From: Asparagopsis taxiformis
Taxonomy: Eukaryota > Rhodophyta > Florideophyceae > Bonnemaisoniales > Bonnemaisoniaceae
Assembly: GCA_030407315.1 (NCBI GenBank)
Contig: JALQPE010001779.1
Span: 1-64,000, forward strand
Direction: 5' to 3'
DNA length: 64,000 nucleotides
Below the pieces are notes generated by a model. It saw only the letters and a program-made list of their open reading frames with translations. It was not told where the DNA came from and searched no databases. This document shows, in pieces, positions 1 to 12,000 of the stretch. Each line of letters begins with the position of its first letter. Within the stretch, counting starts at the first letter, position 1. A program made the translations under genes and the position numbers.

Positions 1-69
1 GACAAACTGGTAAGTACTCGGCACAGCTGTACCTCCGTGACCCAGTCGACATGCTCCGCAGGAAGTTAG
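1..69. other. Flank left of LTR1
   Basis: This short stretch precedes the LTR that starts at position 70. It has no match to the corresponding flank left of the second LTR (61789-61835), so it is different host or element sequence. I see no gene in it. Confidence 0.4.
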
Positions 70-1276
70 TGTGGGACTCGTCCCGTATTGCGCTGCGAGC
101 GGTCGCGGGAGGGGACAATTCCAGGCGTCTGAAAGGGCGCCAGGAAGGGTCGCTTAAGCGGTACGCTCGAGAGCGTGAGTGGGGCTCGATAGGGAATCAG
201 CCGCGAAGAGCCGCGTTGGGAATCAATGGCCGCGGTGACGTGGCAAGGCAATTGTCGCCCAAGGGCGAATGGGCGCGTGCCGCCTTGCATTGGCACCGGG
301 CCACATTGCTTGCGCGGACCCTTCGGCGAGCGTGCCACGTGTAGCGATATAGGCGCGATTAGTCACACACGTGTGCGAGCGGGAGGATTCTCCCGTTACA
401 GTTGTGCACGTGTACGTTACGGCTAGCCGTTTCTATTAGTTTACACGTAGCAACGTAGCAGCTTACTCTGTAAGGCCCCTGGGCCGCATAAACACCCCAC
501 AAGGTCCGGTCCCGGCAGTCTCGTTGACCATTTAAGGTCAACGGATTGACCACTAAGCTACAATAAAGGTAGATCGTCTCGGTTCCAAATCTTTCGACCG
601 TGGTCGTTTAACTTACACACTAAACGGCGGCGGCAATTCCCTTACCGGATACCCGCTGCTCCGTTTCAATCTCCAATTGGGGATCGCTCGCACATTTCCC
701 CAATTGCCCGCCGCGAGCCTCCTCCGGCGGGAGTGCACGTGGAATTGCCCTAGGCATTTCGTCTCCACGGTAGTGGAGAACCTTCCCGTTCTTTTAACGC
801 CGCTAGGCGACGGGAGGAGCCTTCCGCCCACCGGGACAAGGCTACCGACTGGGAGTGCTGTCGGTTGGCACCCCCAGCCGGTCAACCGAAGCCAACGCCC
901 GCAGGCTTTTCAAACGGTCCCGACCGCTGCCGTCAGTGGTATCACAGTTGCGGAATACGTCGTGTGAAAACCACGCGTGGAGGCGACCACAATCCCCGGG
1001 GGGATCCATCGCGCTAAGTGCCTAGTTAACCCTTGAGTGGGTTGAGGACGGCCACGGCCGATAGATCCCTCCGGCAGGTTAGATCCAGCCCTCCCGGACC
1101 CCGCTCTACCACCCGCTACCGGGTTGGGAGACAGGTGTCCGGGCTCCGAGGGATCGATCCACCCGACACAGCCCTCGGGCTACTAGGATCGCACGAGGCG
1201 TCACCTCGTGGAATCGACGCTCTCACTCGTGAGTTCGAAGCCTTATCCCTATCCTCTAATCCTCCTCGGAGGTACA
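70..1276 (+). repeat. Long terminal repeat, copy 1 (LTR1)
   Basis: It starts TGTGGGACTC and ends GGAGGTACA (TG...CA). It is repeated in direct orientation at 61836-63081, with most of its length closely alike. LTR1 lacks a segment of about 30-35 bp that is present near 62273 in the other copy, and it has scattered small indels. The last two bases (CA, 1275-1276) coincide with the first two bases of the CACTA element, so the LTR end and the transposon end share sequence. Small reading frames inside it have no recognisable content. Whether it is a solo LTR or the 5' end of a disrupted element cannot be settled here. Confidence 0.8.
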
Positions 1277-1287
1277 CTACGGTGTTG
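1275..1287 (+). repeat. CACTA left terminal inverted repeat
   Basis: CACTACGGTGTTG, identical to the reverse complement of 37128-37140. Confidence 0.85.
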
Positions 1288-1294
1288 AAAAGGG

Positions 1295-2095
1295 GGCCTC
1301 AGACAGTACTGCGAGACAGTGATTTTTACTGTCTGAGACAGTAAAAATCACTATGCGGCAAATGAAAATTAATGCCACACTTGGAGACAGTGATTTGCAC
1401 TGTCTGGCAGACAGTACGGAACACTGTCTGCAGACAGTAAAAAACACTGTCTCACAGTACTGTCTGAGGCAGTGAATGGAGACAGTAAAAATTAATGATT
1501 TATTCAATAGTTGGATATGATGTAATTTACTGTACTGGGCAGTGTTGGCGGATAGTGTTTTGTATTGGCCAAGGCAACATGGCCGGATAGTGAAATACGC
1601 TGCCTGGGACAATAGATGGAACCAACACGGTGCACTGTCCTGGGCAGTACCTGGAGACAGTGATTTTCACTGTCCTGGGCAGTACCTGTAGACAGTACTT
1701 TGTGCTGCCTTGGGCAGTACCTGTAGACAGTACTTTGTGCTGCCCTGGGCAGCACCTGTAGACAGTATTTCGTGCTGCCCTGGGCAGCACCTGTAGACAG
1801 TGCTTTGTGCTGCCCTGGGCAGCACCTGTAGACAGTATTTCGTGCTGCCCTGGGCAGCACCTGTAGACAGTATTTCGTGCTGCCCTGGGCAGCACCTGTA
1901 GACAGTATTTCGTGCTGCCCTGGGCAGCACCTGTAGACAGTACTTTGTGCTGCCCTGGGCAGCACCTGTAGACAGTATTTCGTGCTGCCCTGGGCAGCAC
2001 CTGTAGACAGTACTTTGTGCTGCCCTGGGCAGCACCTGGAGACAGTATTTCGTGCTGCCCTGGGCAGCACCTGGAGACAGTAAAAGTAGTGTCCT
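1295..2095. repeat. Left subterminal repeats, including a 35-bp tandem array
   Basis: From 1300 to about 1500 there are repeated imperfect palindromes built from GACAGT and ACTGTC with short AT-rich cores. From about 1650 to 2085 a 35-bp unit with core GTGCTGCCCTGGGCAGCAC (itself a palindrome) joined to GACAGTA is repeated roughly a dozen times, alternating TACTTTGTGC and TATTTCGTGC variants. Because 35 is not a multiple of three, the minus strand shows long meaningless repetitive frames. These are the expected location and style of CACTA transposase-binding sites. The right end has related but untandemised motifs. Confidence 0.8.
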
Positions 2096-3882
2096 GATAT
2101 AGTAAAATTCGGTGTCTGGGAGTGGTGGATGAGATGGAGCGTCACGCTGTCGTGGGCATCTTTCTGGGGTAGAGGAAGGCAGTTCTAGCGCTATGAGGAT
2201 GGGGCATGGACGGTATTCATATGGGAATGGACAGAATAGTACGGCTAGGAATTTTTATTTCGTAGTGACTATGAGCTAGCGAGAGGTATACGCGGTAGGA
2301 TAGGTAGCAATCTAAGAGGGTGCGATATGGGAAGCTTCACTCTGGATTTGTTTATTTGCGCAGGCTACATTGAGAATAAACAATCCCTATGTTAAAAATG
2401 CTACTACAACTAACACTATTCCGACGAGTAAAACTAAAACTACTAGAAAAGTCTAGAAATCTATCAACTGATTGAGCTGCATGAATAAGCTAGGAAATGA
2501 AGAGAAGAAGAAAAAATGATGTAGAGAAAGGAAACAAGTTAGTGACGTTGAATTGGAGAGGGAAATTGATGGTGATTAGGAGACTAACGTACCTTAACAA
2601 ATACCATTGCATCCCAAATTGAGATATGTACTCACAGGCAGAAAAGAAAAGTAGTGGAGAAGTGGTAAGAGAGAAAGATAAATGAAAGTAGAAGTGGAAC
2701 ACTCACCGACTGGAAACCTGAGAAAGAGAAAACAAATAGAAAACTGGGTTAGTGGCGTGAGTTGTGGAAACGTACCATCATGGTTCATATCCGTCGGAGA
2801 CAAAGCAACAACTTTGGCCTGGAAGCCGTATTGATGATCTAAAACTTACGCTTTGGAAGCAGTTTAGATGATCTATACGGCTTCCACGGCCAGGGTTGTT
2901 GCTTTGTTTCCGACGGATATGAAGATGGAAACAGGGATTTCCAGAATCTGTTGTTTAAGTAGCACTCTGCGGGCGGAAATGACGTGTAGGAGAACAATAG
3001 AGGGATGAGTTTGAAACGGAGCGGTGCGATGGGAGGCCCAGAAAAACGATACCTAGGGTGCGAATTACGCTTTGAAGCACATGACCTGGCAGAACAGGCG
3101 CAAAATTATTGTATCTTCTACCGCCTTCTCTAGTCTATAATGACGTCATCACTACAGAAATATAGGAAAAACACTAGCATATGGGGCCTACTGGAAAGGG
3201 GGAGGCGAGGAGTAGGAAAAATGGCGCACTTTCCTGGACGAGGAGTCCGCGCTTCCAGTGATGATTTGGACGGTATATATCGATGACGTCATTGCATGCT
3301 CTGAGCACACTTGGCAGGCAGTCAAAGCGGGCCACGTGGATGTGGGCGGCTAGGAAACAGCAGTGTGGGAGAAATTTTATAATTTTCATGTTGCAAGCGA
3401 GCAGTGAATCTGCATTGCAATATATAAATTTATGCTAATTTAAGATATCACACCGAGTACGATTCAACGAGAGATTGTGCTTTCAACTTGTAAATAGGGC
3501 CGAAAATGGTAGAGTATACGAGTAGGAAGTACGTGTATGAGAAAATCAGATTCAGTATTAGTGCCTAGAGCATCACTGCGAAATAAACGGCCGTTTTCCG
3601 GAAATGGATACATCTTGGCTGGGTTTGTGGTTAGGGGATGCGATACAAGATAGCAAAACGATGTTGAGTCCGGATGAAATAGCAATCAATGTGCATAAAG
3701 CAATGAGCATAGGGCAAAGCATTGTGGTGAACCAGTTCATTGGATCGAATGAAAGCCTGGAAAGGTTTCGTAACGGTTAAAAGTAGTAGTACTGTATTGA
3801 GATAGTAGTCATGTCATAGAAGTTTAGAGTTGTATTCTATGCAACAAAACTGAGCGAAGAAGAAAAGAACAAAAACATCAAG
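2096..3882. other. Non-coding region upstream of the transposase
   Basis: I find no credible coding sequence; only short frames in AT-rich DNA. It holds the hairpin at 2784-2924. The stretch just before 3883 is presumably the transposase promoter, but I see no motif I would defend. Confidence 0.4.
2784..2924. repeat. Large imperfect hairpin
   Basis: The left arm beginning TTCATATCCGTCGG returns as its reverse complement CCGACGGATATGAA at 2911-2924. The arms are about 60 nt and include GGCC and GGAAGCCGTAT blocks, around a short AT-rich loop near 2850-2865. It could be a small foldback element or a transcript hairpin. Confidence 0.6.
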
Positions 3883-6800
3883 ATGGCTCCGAGACGGACT
3901 CCTATTCGAAAGAAAACCACAAGTCGTAGGACAAAGGCGAGATTCGATTCACTCAATGTGGCCAGTCCCAGTAAACAGCTTCCTGGGAAACTGCAGGGAG
4001 AAATCCGCAGCAGTGATGCAGCCTGCATGAACAAAGAAATCCCGAGAGGTAATGAGCTACGACGTGAGTGTACCACAGATGACCTATTGGAGTCCCCAAT
4101 CCCTATGGGTGACACAATAGAAGGTTGTATTGATGTGTACAGCAACAACGATGAAGCTGGAAGTGACATCTACGTAGCATCGAGCACGCTAATGGAATCG
4201 GAAGAAGCAACCGGACGAGGTTCTGATTCCATTTCAACTGGAGGCCCGATAGACCGAAATGCTGGGGATGAAGCATGTGGTGATTTCAAGGCATTACTAC
4301 AATGGCCTGCGATGTATGGGGCTCTTCAGCTGAGTGGAACTCAAAGAATGACAAGAGCCCACTATGAAGGTACCCTGTTCGGAATGAATTTCCGCAGAGA
4401 TCCAAGTGAGCACGTCCCGTCGGACTCTGTGATGCGACAGAAGATACTACCATTCTTGAGGAAACACTGCTATGCAAAGAGCTGTGACATCGAGTTTCCG
4501 ATAGACCTTCGAAAGAGCGGAGCAAGAGCTGCACAGCATCGAGGTGCAGTAGGAACCCGTGGAACAACAGATGACAGAGACAATTGTGGAGGAATGGCGA
4601 AAGTTCGTATTGTACTCCCAAGCACATGGGCTCTGAAAGATGTCCAGACTCGACCAATCTTTAAAGCATTCCGCAGTGATGCGAACAATCGAAGCTCGGA
4701 AGGAGAAAAATCAACCGCAGAGTGCAGCATTGAAGATTCGTTCATTGCAAAGTGCAGGAGGGGTGTTTTGAGCGACCCATTCGTTCGCACAGCAGTTGTT
4801 CCCATTGACAGCGATGGGAAAAAGGGTTTGAAGCACATTTATGTACCTGATGGAACAGCAATTCGAATCCGATGTCATCCAGGAGCTCGTCAGGTTGCCG
4901 TCATCGAAAGAGCAAAAGGGTTCAGGAAGAATGACAGAGATGGTGGGAAACCGAAGAGGAGAAGAGTGGCGGTTACGTCGTTGTGGGAACTTCATGCTAG
5001 GACCATAGTTACCTATGAGGCTCGACACGACGGTGAGCATGATGTGCATGTCGAAAAATATCTGCAGCCGCGAATGTCACATCTATTGGAATGGGAGAGG
5101 CAGCATGCTCTGCGAGCGATATCGCAATGTGTAATCGGAGCAGGAGCCAAGGGAAAAGGAACACGAGCTGGGGACGTGATAACCGTTCTATTACCAATTG
5201 GAATGGAAGAGGGTGATATTGTTCCACACGTCGTATTGGTGAACAGGTATTTGAAAGAGCAGGTCGGAGAAGCATCCACCATGTTACTTTGCTTTTCACC
5301 GGGCGCGAGCTTTGCTGAAGCCAGAAACCCGCCCGATAGACTAGGAAGCCCCAACTATGAAGAAATTCGTGTTTCAGGGGTGTTCTCGGATGGTTTCGGA
5401 GACCACAGGTCGCAATGGCACCCAGCGTCTCCGCGAGAAGATGCACCATGTTGGGGAAAGCTGGAGGATGGTCGAAACTACTTTGTTTACCGATTTCTCC
5501 TTTACACGGATGACTTTGAACCATTCACAAGCAGGAAGGGAAGTTTTGGTGGATGCTATATGTTACCTCTCAATCTACCACCTCGGAAAAGGGGAAGCTA
5601 CCAAGCGGTTCGAGTGATTGGTTTGCCACCTCCGGGAGTGTCCACAAATTGTGTATTGCGATATATCGTTCAAGATATAGTGCGGGAAGCACAGAGGGTT
5701 TCCCAACGAAAAATGCAGAGGGAGAAGATGTTGTGGTATTTCTAGACCCAGTGGGGAGCATTGGAGACTATCCTGCAGTTTCACATACCCTGGATGTTCT
5801 TGGACACACATCAAACTCTCCGTGCCACATCTGCAGTTTCCGCAAATATGACCTGAGCAGTACTGGTGGCACGAAGAATGCATACACTTCGGTAGTGAAC
5901 GGGCAAACATCGACGCATGCCAGGAGCAAGTATCGGAATGCATCGACACGTAAGGATGCCACAGAAACCCAGCTTCGCACTCTCGGACTGGCTGCAGAAG
6001 AAGGGGAAGATTTACCATTTCATGTCCTGAGCACTTCCTTGGAAGCAGTGCAGGAAGAAGTACCGAAGACGGAAAACGGAGTTTCAGTTGTCCCAGCAAT
6101 TTTTGACCCGTACCGTTCCGCAGTGATAGCACCTGACCATCTATTGTCTGGACTGGCACAAGATGTACTGAACGCTTGTATTTCAGCTGCCAGCCCACGA
6201 ATTCGAGAGGTAGCTGAATTGCAAATTCTGGGCGCTCTGAAGAAGTTCAGGATGGGAAGGCAGAACCGTTTATTTGGAACCAACAATCTGCTTTCCATGA
6301 ACATGAGTGACATATTCAGTGTGCTGCTGATAGCACCTATGGCATTCGAAAACGCAGCTCGAATGATGGATGGGAAAGGGGAAGGTCATCGTGAAAAATT
6401 TGATGGGGCCGTCAAACTAGTAGTGATGTTTCAGAAGCTGGTTTCGTGTATTAGTTTCATGCCCGTATGGTGGAAAGACGGTCCACATGAAGTAGAGACG
6501 GCTGACGGAGAAGGTGGCAGGAATGAATACATTCTGGGAAGAACTGTAGACTACGTGGAGACGTTGAATGAGTATTGTCGGAAAGTGAAGGGAGCAGGAG
6601 CACATTTGGACAAGCCTAATGTTCATCGTCTTGTCGAGTTTTGTGTTCATACGCTTCCTGCCTACGGCTCTGTGAAGCACGTGCAGGAGCTTATATTCGA
6701 ACGGATGCATCAGCCGCTGAAGAAAGGTGTGAGAATGTCCAATCACCAAAGCGAACAGCTTTCAGCGCTGGAATTAGTTCTTGCGGATGACTGGCAGACG

Positions 6801-7685
6801 AGAGTGGCCATTGTTTTGCGCGAAATCGGCATGGAGCCACAACATTGGTCCTCGTCCGAATGCTCTCAAATGGTCAACGTTCTTTCACAGGAGCTAGGGA
6901 GAGAAATAGATGTGGAAGACGAGGTAGTGAAAAACTGCTTCCAGGAACCGGTTCTCCAGCTTCTCTCCCAGCGTCGAGGAAAGATATTGTCGGCGGATGG
7001 TGAAATTGTGACGTGGAGAGGGCATGGAGGTATATCTATTGACGAGGTCAAGGAGTACATGAATGGAAAATGTGATATGGCAGAGGGTGCTGTAGGTGTT
7101 TTCAAACGGTTCTTTACCGAAAGGTACGGAAGCGGAACAAGCGGGTGTGGAAAGTATGCCGAATGGGTGAGAAGAGTTTCTAGAAGCACTACGACAGAGT
7201 GGGGAAGGAAAACAGTGCAGAGGTCTGGCTCTCTAGAATCAGGAGCTATCATCCATGCTGTTTGCCCTGAACAGAGGAAATGTGAGGATGGTGCAACTTC
7301 ACAAGCGATTCTGTACCCGGCGTCTCGTCTCACATCAGAGATAATGCGGGGAAGAATTAATTATGAACCGCGGTTTTTTATTGTTCTAGCGTTCTTTATC
7401 CTGAGGAACGAGAGTGCGAGAGATGAGCAAGGTACAGCTTATGGAGTTTGCCTGGGTTTGCAAAAAACTGATGAAGGAGTGTTCAAGGTCGAAGAGAGGC
7501 GACGAACAGTAATTGTGGAGATGAGTGAGGGAGTCACTGAGGTGTTTGGTATGCACTATTGCAATGGGAGTGTATGCGAATATGATGAGAACATGAGGGA
7601 GGTAAGGCACGGACCCGGACTGCTGGAGGGTGGAGAGATATATGCACTATGTAGGCGAGACGGATTTCCACCGAGGGCTGCATGA
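3883..7685 (+). CDS. CACTA/EnSpm (Tnp2-like) DDE transposase, one -1 frame break
   Basis: The protein would catalyse DNA cutting and strand transfer of the giant element. The first frame (3883-5745) opens with a basic tail (MAPRRTPIRKKTT). Near residue 543 it has LYTDDFEPF followed by a LPLNLPP segment, like the first catalytic Asp block of Tnp2 proteins. The second frame (usable from about 5640 to 7685) carries SIGDYPAV (second Asp, codon 5766-5768), a CHIC knuckle about 20 residues later, and FERMHQPLKKG (catalytic Glu codon 6699-6701). The two frames overlap and join near 5700-5715, beside a run of five A, with a shift of -1. There is no room for an ordinary intron. A one-base loss, an assembly undercall or programmed frameshifting would all fit. 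An AATAAA lies 13 nt past the stop. Family assignment rests on motif order, not on a search. Confidence 0.8.
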
Positions 7686-7697
7686 TTTTTAGGGAAG

Positions 7698-7703
7698 AAT
7701 AAA
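7698..7703 (+). promoter_or_regulatory. Possible polyadenylation signal of the transposase gene
   Basis: AATAAA lies 13 nt downstream of the TGA stop of the transposase frame. The position fits a poly(A) signal, but the hexamer is common in AT-rich DNA. Confidence 0.3.
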
Positions 7704-7805
7704 ATGAATAACCAGATGCATCACATATGAATTGTACACTCTAGGGCGTTGGTGGATTGGTGCAAAGTAGTGGGGAGAGGATCTGAGAGGATGGAGGGAG
7801 GTATG

Positions 7806-8240
7806 CTTACAGCAAAGTCATCGTTACGATGATTTTGCTGTAAGAAAACGTTTCCATTACAGTGGCCAAGAATTTTTTACCGGGTAAAAAATCGTGGCAG
7901 CTGTAATGATTTGCTTTCTTACAGCAAAGTCATCGTAACGATGACTTTGCTGTAAGGAACCGTTTCCTTGCAGTGGCCAAAGAATTTTTTACCGGGTAAA
8001 AAATCAGCAAGAAATTTTACCGGGTAAAAAAATTGTGGCCGCTGTAATGATTTGCTTTCTTACAGCAAAGTCATCGTTACGATGACTTTGCTGTAAGAAA
8101 ACGTTTCATTACAGCGGCCACAATTTTTTTACCCGGTAAAGAAATCATGGCTGCTGTAATGTTTTCTTTTCTTACAGCAAAGTCATCGTAACGATGACTT
8201 TGCTGTAAGAAAACGTTTCATTACAGCAAATTCATCGATT
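7806..8240. repeat. Palindrome cluster 1 (four 39-nt palindromes)
   Basis: Four near-identical palindromes start at 7806, 7918, 8059 and 8171. Each reads CTTACAGCAAAGTCATCG, a central TTA or TAA, then the mirrored half. Between them lie TTTTTACCGGGTAAAAA palindromes and GGCCGCTGTAATGA blocks. The centre base alternates (CGTTACG, CGTAACG), so successive copies are in opposite orientation. The cluster sits between the transposase and the first ParB/dioxygenase gene. The rest of the gap (8241-9039) shows no gene. Confidence 0.85.
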
Positions 8241-9039
8241 GTTAAGGTTAAGTAACCAACTTTAGGATGTCCAGAGGACCTGCTCGTTGTAAGGAATATT
8301 GATCAACTGACGAAGAGGAAGCATTTTGAATCGACTAGGGTAGGAACGCAATGAGATTTGGTATGCAAGAAAACTGAATCGCAGTAGTGAATAGGTAGTT
8401 GAAATGAATTCATATTGATGTTCTTTGGTGTATTGTCCATTGGAGCACATTGAAAACCATTTATATGATCACCGTTTAAATAGTCTATGAATCCTTTGCA
8501 GCCGAGTACGCCAATAGGAAGAAATTCAAGCAGTGGCCTGCACGGGAACCGTTTATTTGTGAGTAGCAAAAGTTAGTGTAGAAATGAATTTTTCAGACTT
8601 GTAGGAGAGGTGGATCGTAGTAAATGTATAAAACTCACGTAGAATCGATTGATAGGAATCAATGGTACGGAAGAAGAAGCGAGGTGGAGAGTGTGGATGA
8701 AATAGGTTGTTGGAATATGAATGATAATTGACGTGGTGAGGTAAACGGGTTCGATTGCATTATATGCGCTAGAGGTACATACTATTAGGTGTAGATTGAT
8801 GGAAAGGGCTAAACGCTTTGTGGAGGTATCAGGATCAGGTAGAGTCAGAGGTGCTGAGCGGGTGCAGCGTAAGGTTCATCAGGACTGAAGGTAGGTAGGG
8901 AATGTCTTGTCCGGACAGTATATGAGAGGAAGCTGAGAGACGGGAAGCGCACTCGGAGGTACCACAATTGTGGATTTCATCGTCTACACAACATTTGAAC
9001 AGAGAACCGATTGAACGAACTGAGATTGCAGGGATTACA

Positions 9040-12000
9040 ATGGGAGACAATAGTATCATGAATACTACAGCGGAGAAGAGCAATTCTCCTTCTGCTGAAG
9101 AGAAAAGCATCACTATTGCTCAGTACAGCTCTTCTAAAGTGCAAGTTGATCCTCGCAAAGTGAAATTTCCGACAGTGACCTCCCGTTTGGTGCGACCGGG
9201 TCGTGTAAACGAACTGGCCAGCATTTTCATGGATAGAGGTTTCTCTACCACTGGAACTATGATTACAGTCTGCAAAATGGAAGAGAACGAAGGAGACGAG
9301 TTTTACTGCATCGATGGCTCTCATCGCATAGCTGCTCTGCAACTATGCCTGGAGAAGTACTCAGGAAAGAACAGGGATTCCTTGGAATTGGTTTGGGTAC
9401 AACAGTTGATTGCGCCGAACGGGCGTCTAATTTTCGATGCGCTGGAGGTTCTGAAACTGTCTCTCGAAGCCAATATACAAACTCACGATGTCGCTTCTGT
9501 GAGCATTGCCGACAATGTCTGTGCGGTCATAGAGTTTCTCAGGTTTTCCAACCAGATGGATCTTCCTGTTGTCCGGCTTATTCCTATTCTGAAAGAAGTG
9601 AGCTATATTCTGCCGTCCGACAGGAACCGTTCGGAGAACTCGTATAGGCAGTACATCAACATTGCGAAGGGGTTCAATCGCACAGACAGCGTTGCTTTCG
9701 TGTACTGGAGCTCTATCCCTAGCGTTTACAATGCTTTGGATAGGAACAGAGAAATCGAGGATGCAAGAACCGAGGGAAGAGATCCGGACTTTTCTCGAAT
9801 TGACTCTGCCGATATGTACGGGTGCGTGCTCGATCTTGTCAATAACGCAATATTCCGCAATGGCACGGACGGACGCGGGACGCGCGATAAGGAGTGGTTC
9901 CAGTGGTTTGTGCTCGAGATGACAGCGTCGTGGACAAGGATGAGGAGGAAGAGAGGACTTGTCAGAAATATCGGAAGCGGAAGTCCGTTCACGATGCGCA
10001 CTTGGCTACTGGCTCTGTTGGCCATCTATGATATGGCAGAGGTCGTCCGCAAGTGGTTGAACTCTGCAACGATGGAGGAATTCGTGCGAACGGATTTGGC
10101 AGCAGAAAACGCGAAGGAGGTCGGGGATAATGATCATCGCATTGGAGAGCGCATTGTATTCGTCCTTGTCGACTTTCATGACGACGTGGTAGACAGTAGC
10201 AGTCTGAGAACCAAGAACGGGATGTTTACAAACAGTTTTTACGACAAACTGGAATATGCTACCGGGACAAAGGCAATGCAGGAGACGAAAGCGGAGGAGG
10301 AGAGGGAACGGAATCGCATGACCCCCGGAGAAATAGAAAAAGCACTTGTTGCTGGCGCCAAAGCAGAAGACGAAGAAGCACCTACTGCCGCAGAACAGGG
10401 AAATAATTCTACAGAGAAGGAAACGGTGGAAACTTCTGGTCCTGTTCAAGCAGAAGAAGGAGTATCTGCCGAAGCCCAAGTAGAGCAGGAAGTTTCTGCT
10501 GTTGTGGAGGAAGAACAGGAAATTACTCCAAATGTGGTGGCTGAAGAAGTGATTCCTGCTGTCGCGACGAAAGCAATAGAAGAGGCACCTCTGAGCACCC
10601 CGAAAGAAGCAGAAGACCGTCCTGCCGCAGCAAAAGAGGGAGGACAGGAACGTCCTGCCACGCGTCTTGCAGCAGCTGAGAAGAGGGAAGCAGAACGTCT
10701 TGCTGTTCTCCAAAAAGAACAGGAACGTCTTTCAGCTTCAAGGGCAGAGCGGGAAAGTCGTGCCAGGGATAATTCGCCGGGAAGGATTGTCAGAGAAGAT
10801 CTTCCTCAGGGAAGGAAACAAAGCGGCGATACGCAAAGTCTGGATATCAACTTGGACAATAGTGGTCGCATGGACATAGACACGCCTGGACAACAAGCTG
10901 GAGATGCGCAGAACCGCTCTGTGATATTGAAACTTCGAATCAGGACACCAGAAACTAACAGCACTAGCCCGGCAGAAGCGGACAAGGAGAATTCGGGAAG
11001 AAGCAGGAGTTCTGGTGGAAGCGGCGATGAAAACGAGTCCAGGTTGCATAAGAAGCGAAGAAGGGAAGATACTAGCGCGAAGTTTTCTGAGCCCAATACG
11101 CCGGATGACAACATTGAGATTGGGCCTCCCCGGGAAAAGAAGAGTAGAGTCAATGCAAGAAAACGAACGACTGGAGAAGAAGCACCACTCTTCACTGACG
11201 AGCAAGAAAACTCCCTTCCAGACCGCACATTCGCAGAGGAGATACCTGAGAAGCTGCCTTTATGCGTTCCTTCCAACTCGAGAATGAAGTATTATATCAC
11301 AGAAGAAGACATTGATACAATCCGGACGGAGATAATGGAAGCAGCTGCAGGCTACTCTACTTTGGTATGTCCCCTCGGTTCTTGTGAAAGCCAACAATAC
11401 TTCAGCTACCAGAGAAGAATGATCGACGAGCTTGGTTACGTGGTGTTGCAAGACATTTTCTCTTCTACTACAGTGGGAGCAGCTACGCACGAGTTATTCA
11501 CACAGATGGCCAGCACATTCCAAGGTACTACAAGTGGCTCAAGTGCAAGTCAGAAGAACCCGTGGAAACCACTTCGACCGAAAGACAGCACTGGTGTATT
11601 CAAGACGGACCGGAAAAGCATCTGCGATGACCTTGAGCAAGAAAGCGCGCGGCAGTACAGGAACAAGCTGATTCTGGAGCTAGGTAAGGCGATTTGTGCG
11701 GAGAACCTGAAGCTCGGGTTTGGAAGAGAAGAAGCGGTGGTCTTTCCAGAAACGGGTCTTCGTCTGATTTTGACCGCAGAAGGTAGTCAGGAGCAACTTA
11801 TGCATACCGATGTTCCCGTCCGTGAGGGAACTGGAACTGGTCCTCTCAACTCGCCATCATATTTCATGATGGCTGCTGGTGCGGATGGGTTCATCATTCG
11901 TATCGCCAAGTTCAGCCATGTGTGCCTAAGTCATCCAGCGAAAGACAAGTACCGCGTGCCAGTGACGAACGTGCGCATCCCACCGTATTCCCTGCTTGTA

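Noticed and set aside
480..560. tRNA-like stretch in the LTR on the minus strand (TAGCTTAGTGGTCAA and a GTTGACC...GGTCAAC stem)
   Set aside because: The first part matches a tRNA A-box, but the anticodon loop has the wrong size and no B-box or acceptor stem pairs. It may be chance or a very decayed tRNA-derived piece. Also present in LTR2 near 62300-62362.
1504..2145. Long minus-strand repetitive frames in the 35-bp array
   Set aside because: All three minus frames are open because the 35-bp unit lacks stops, and the peptides are the same repeat read in rotation; this is a DNA repeat, not a gene.
5695..5715. Spliceosomal intron joining the two transposase frames
   Set aside because: The frames overlap by almost 200 nt and the coherent protein sequence continues with no gap, so there is no room for a normal intron.
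7806..8240. CRISPR-like array
   Set aside because: Palindromic repeats recur, but spacers are themselves repeated palindromes and the context is eukaryotic; no cas genes.
9741..10713. Minus-strand frames over the first dioxygenase gene
   Set aside because: Cys/Phe/Leu-rich antisense translation of Glu-rich coding sequence; shadows.
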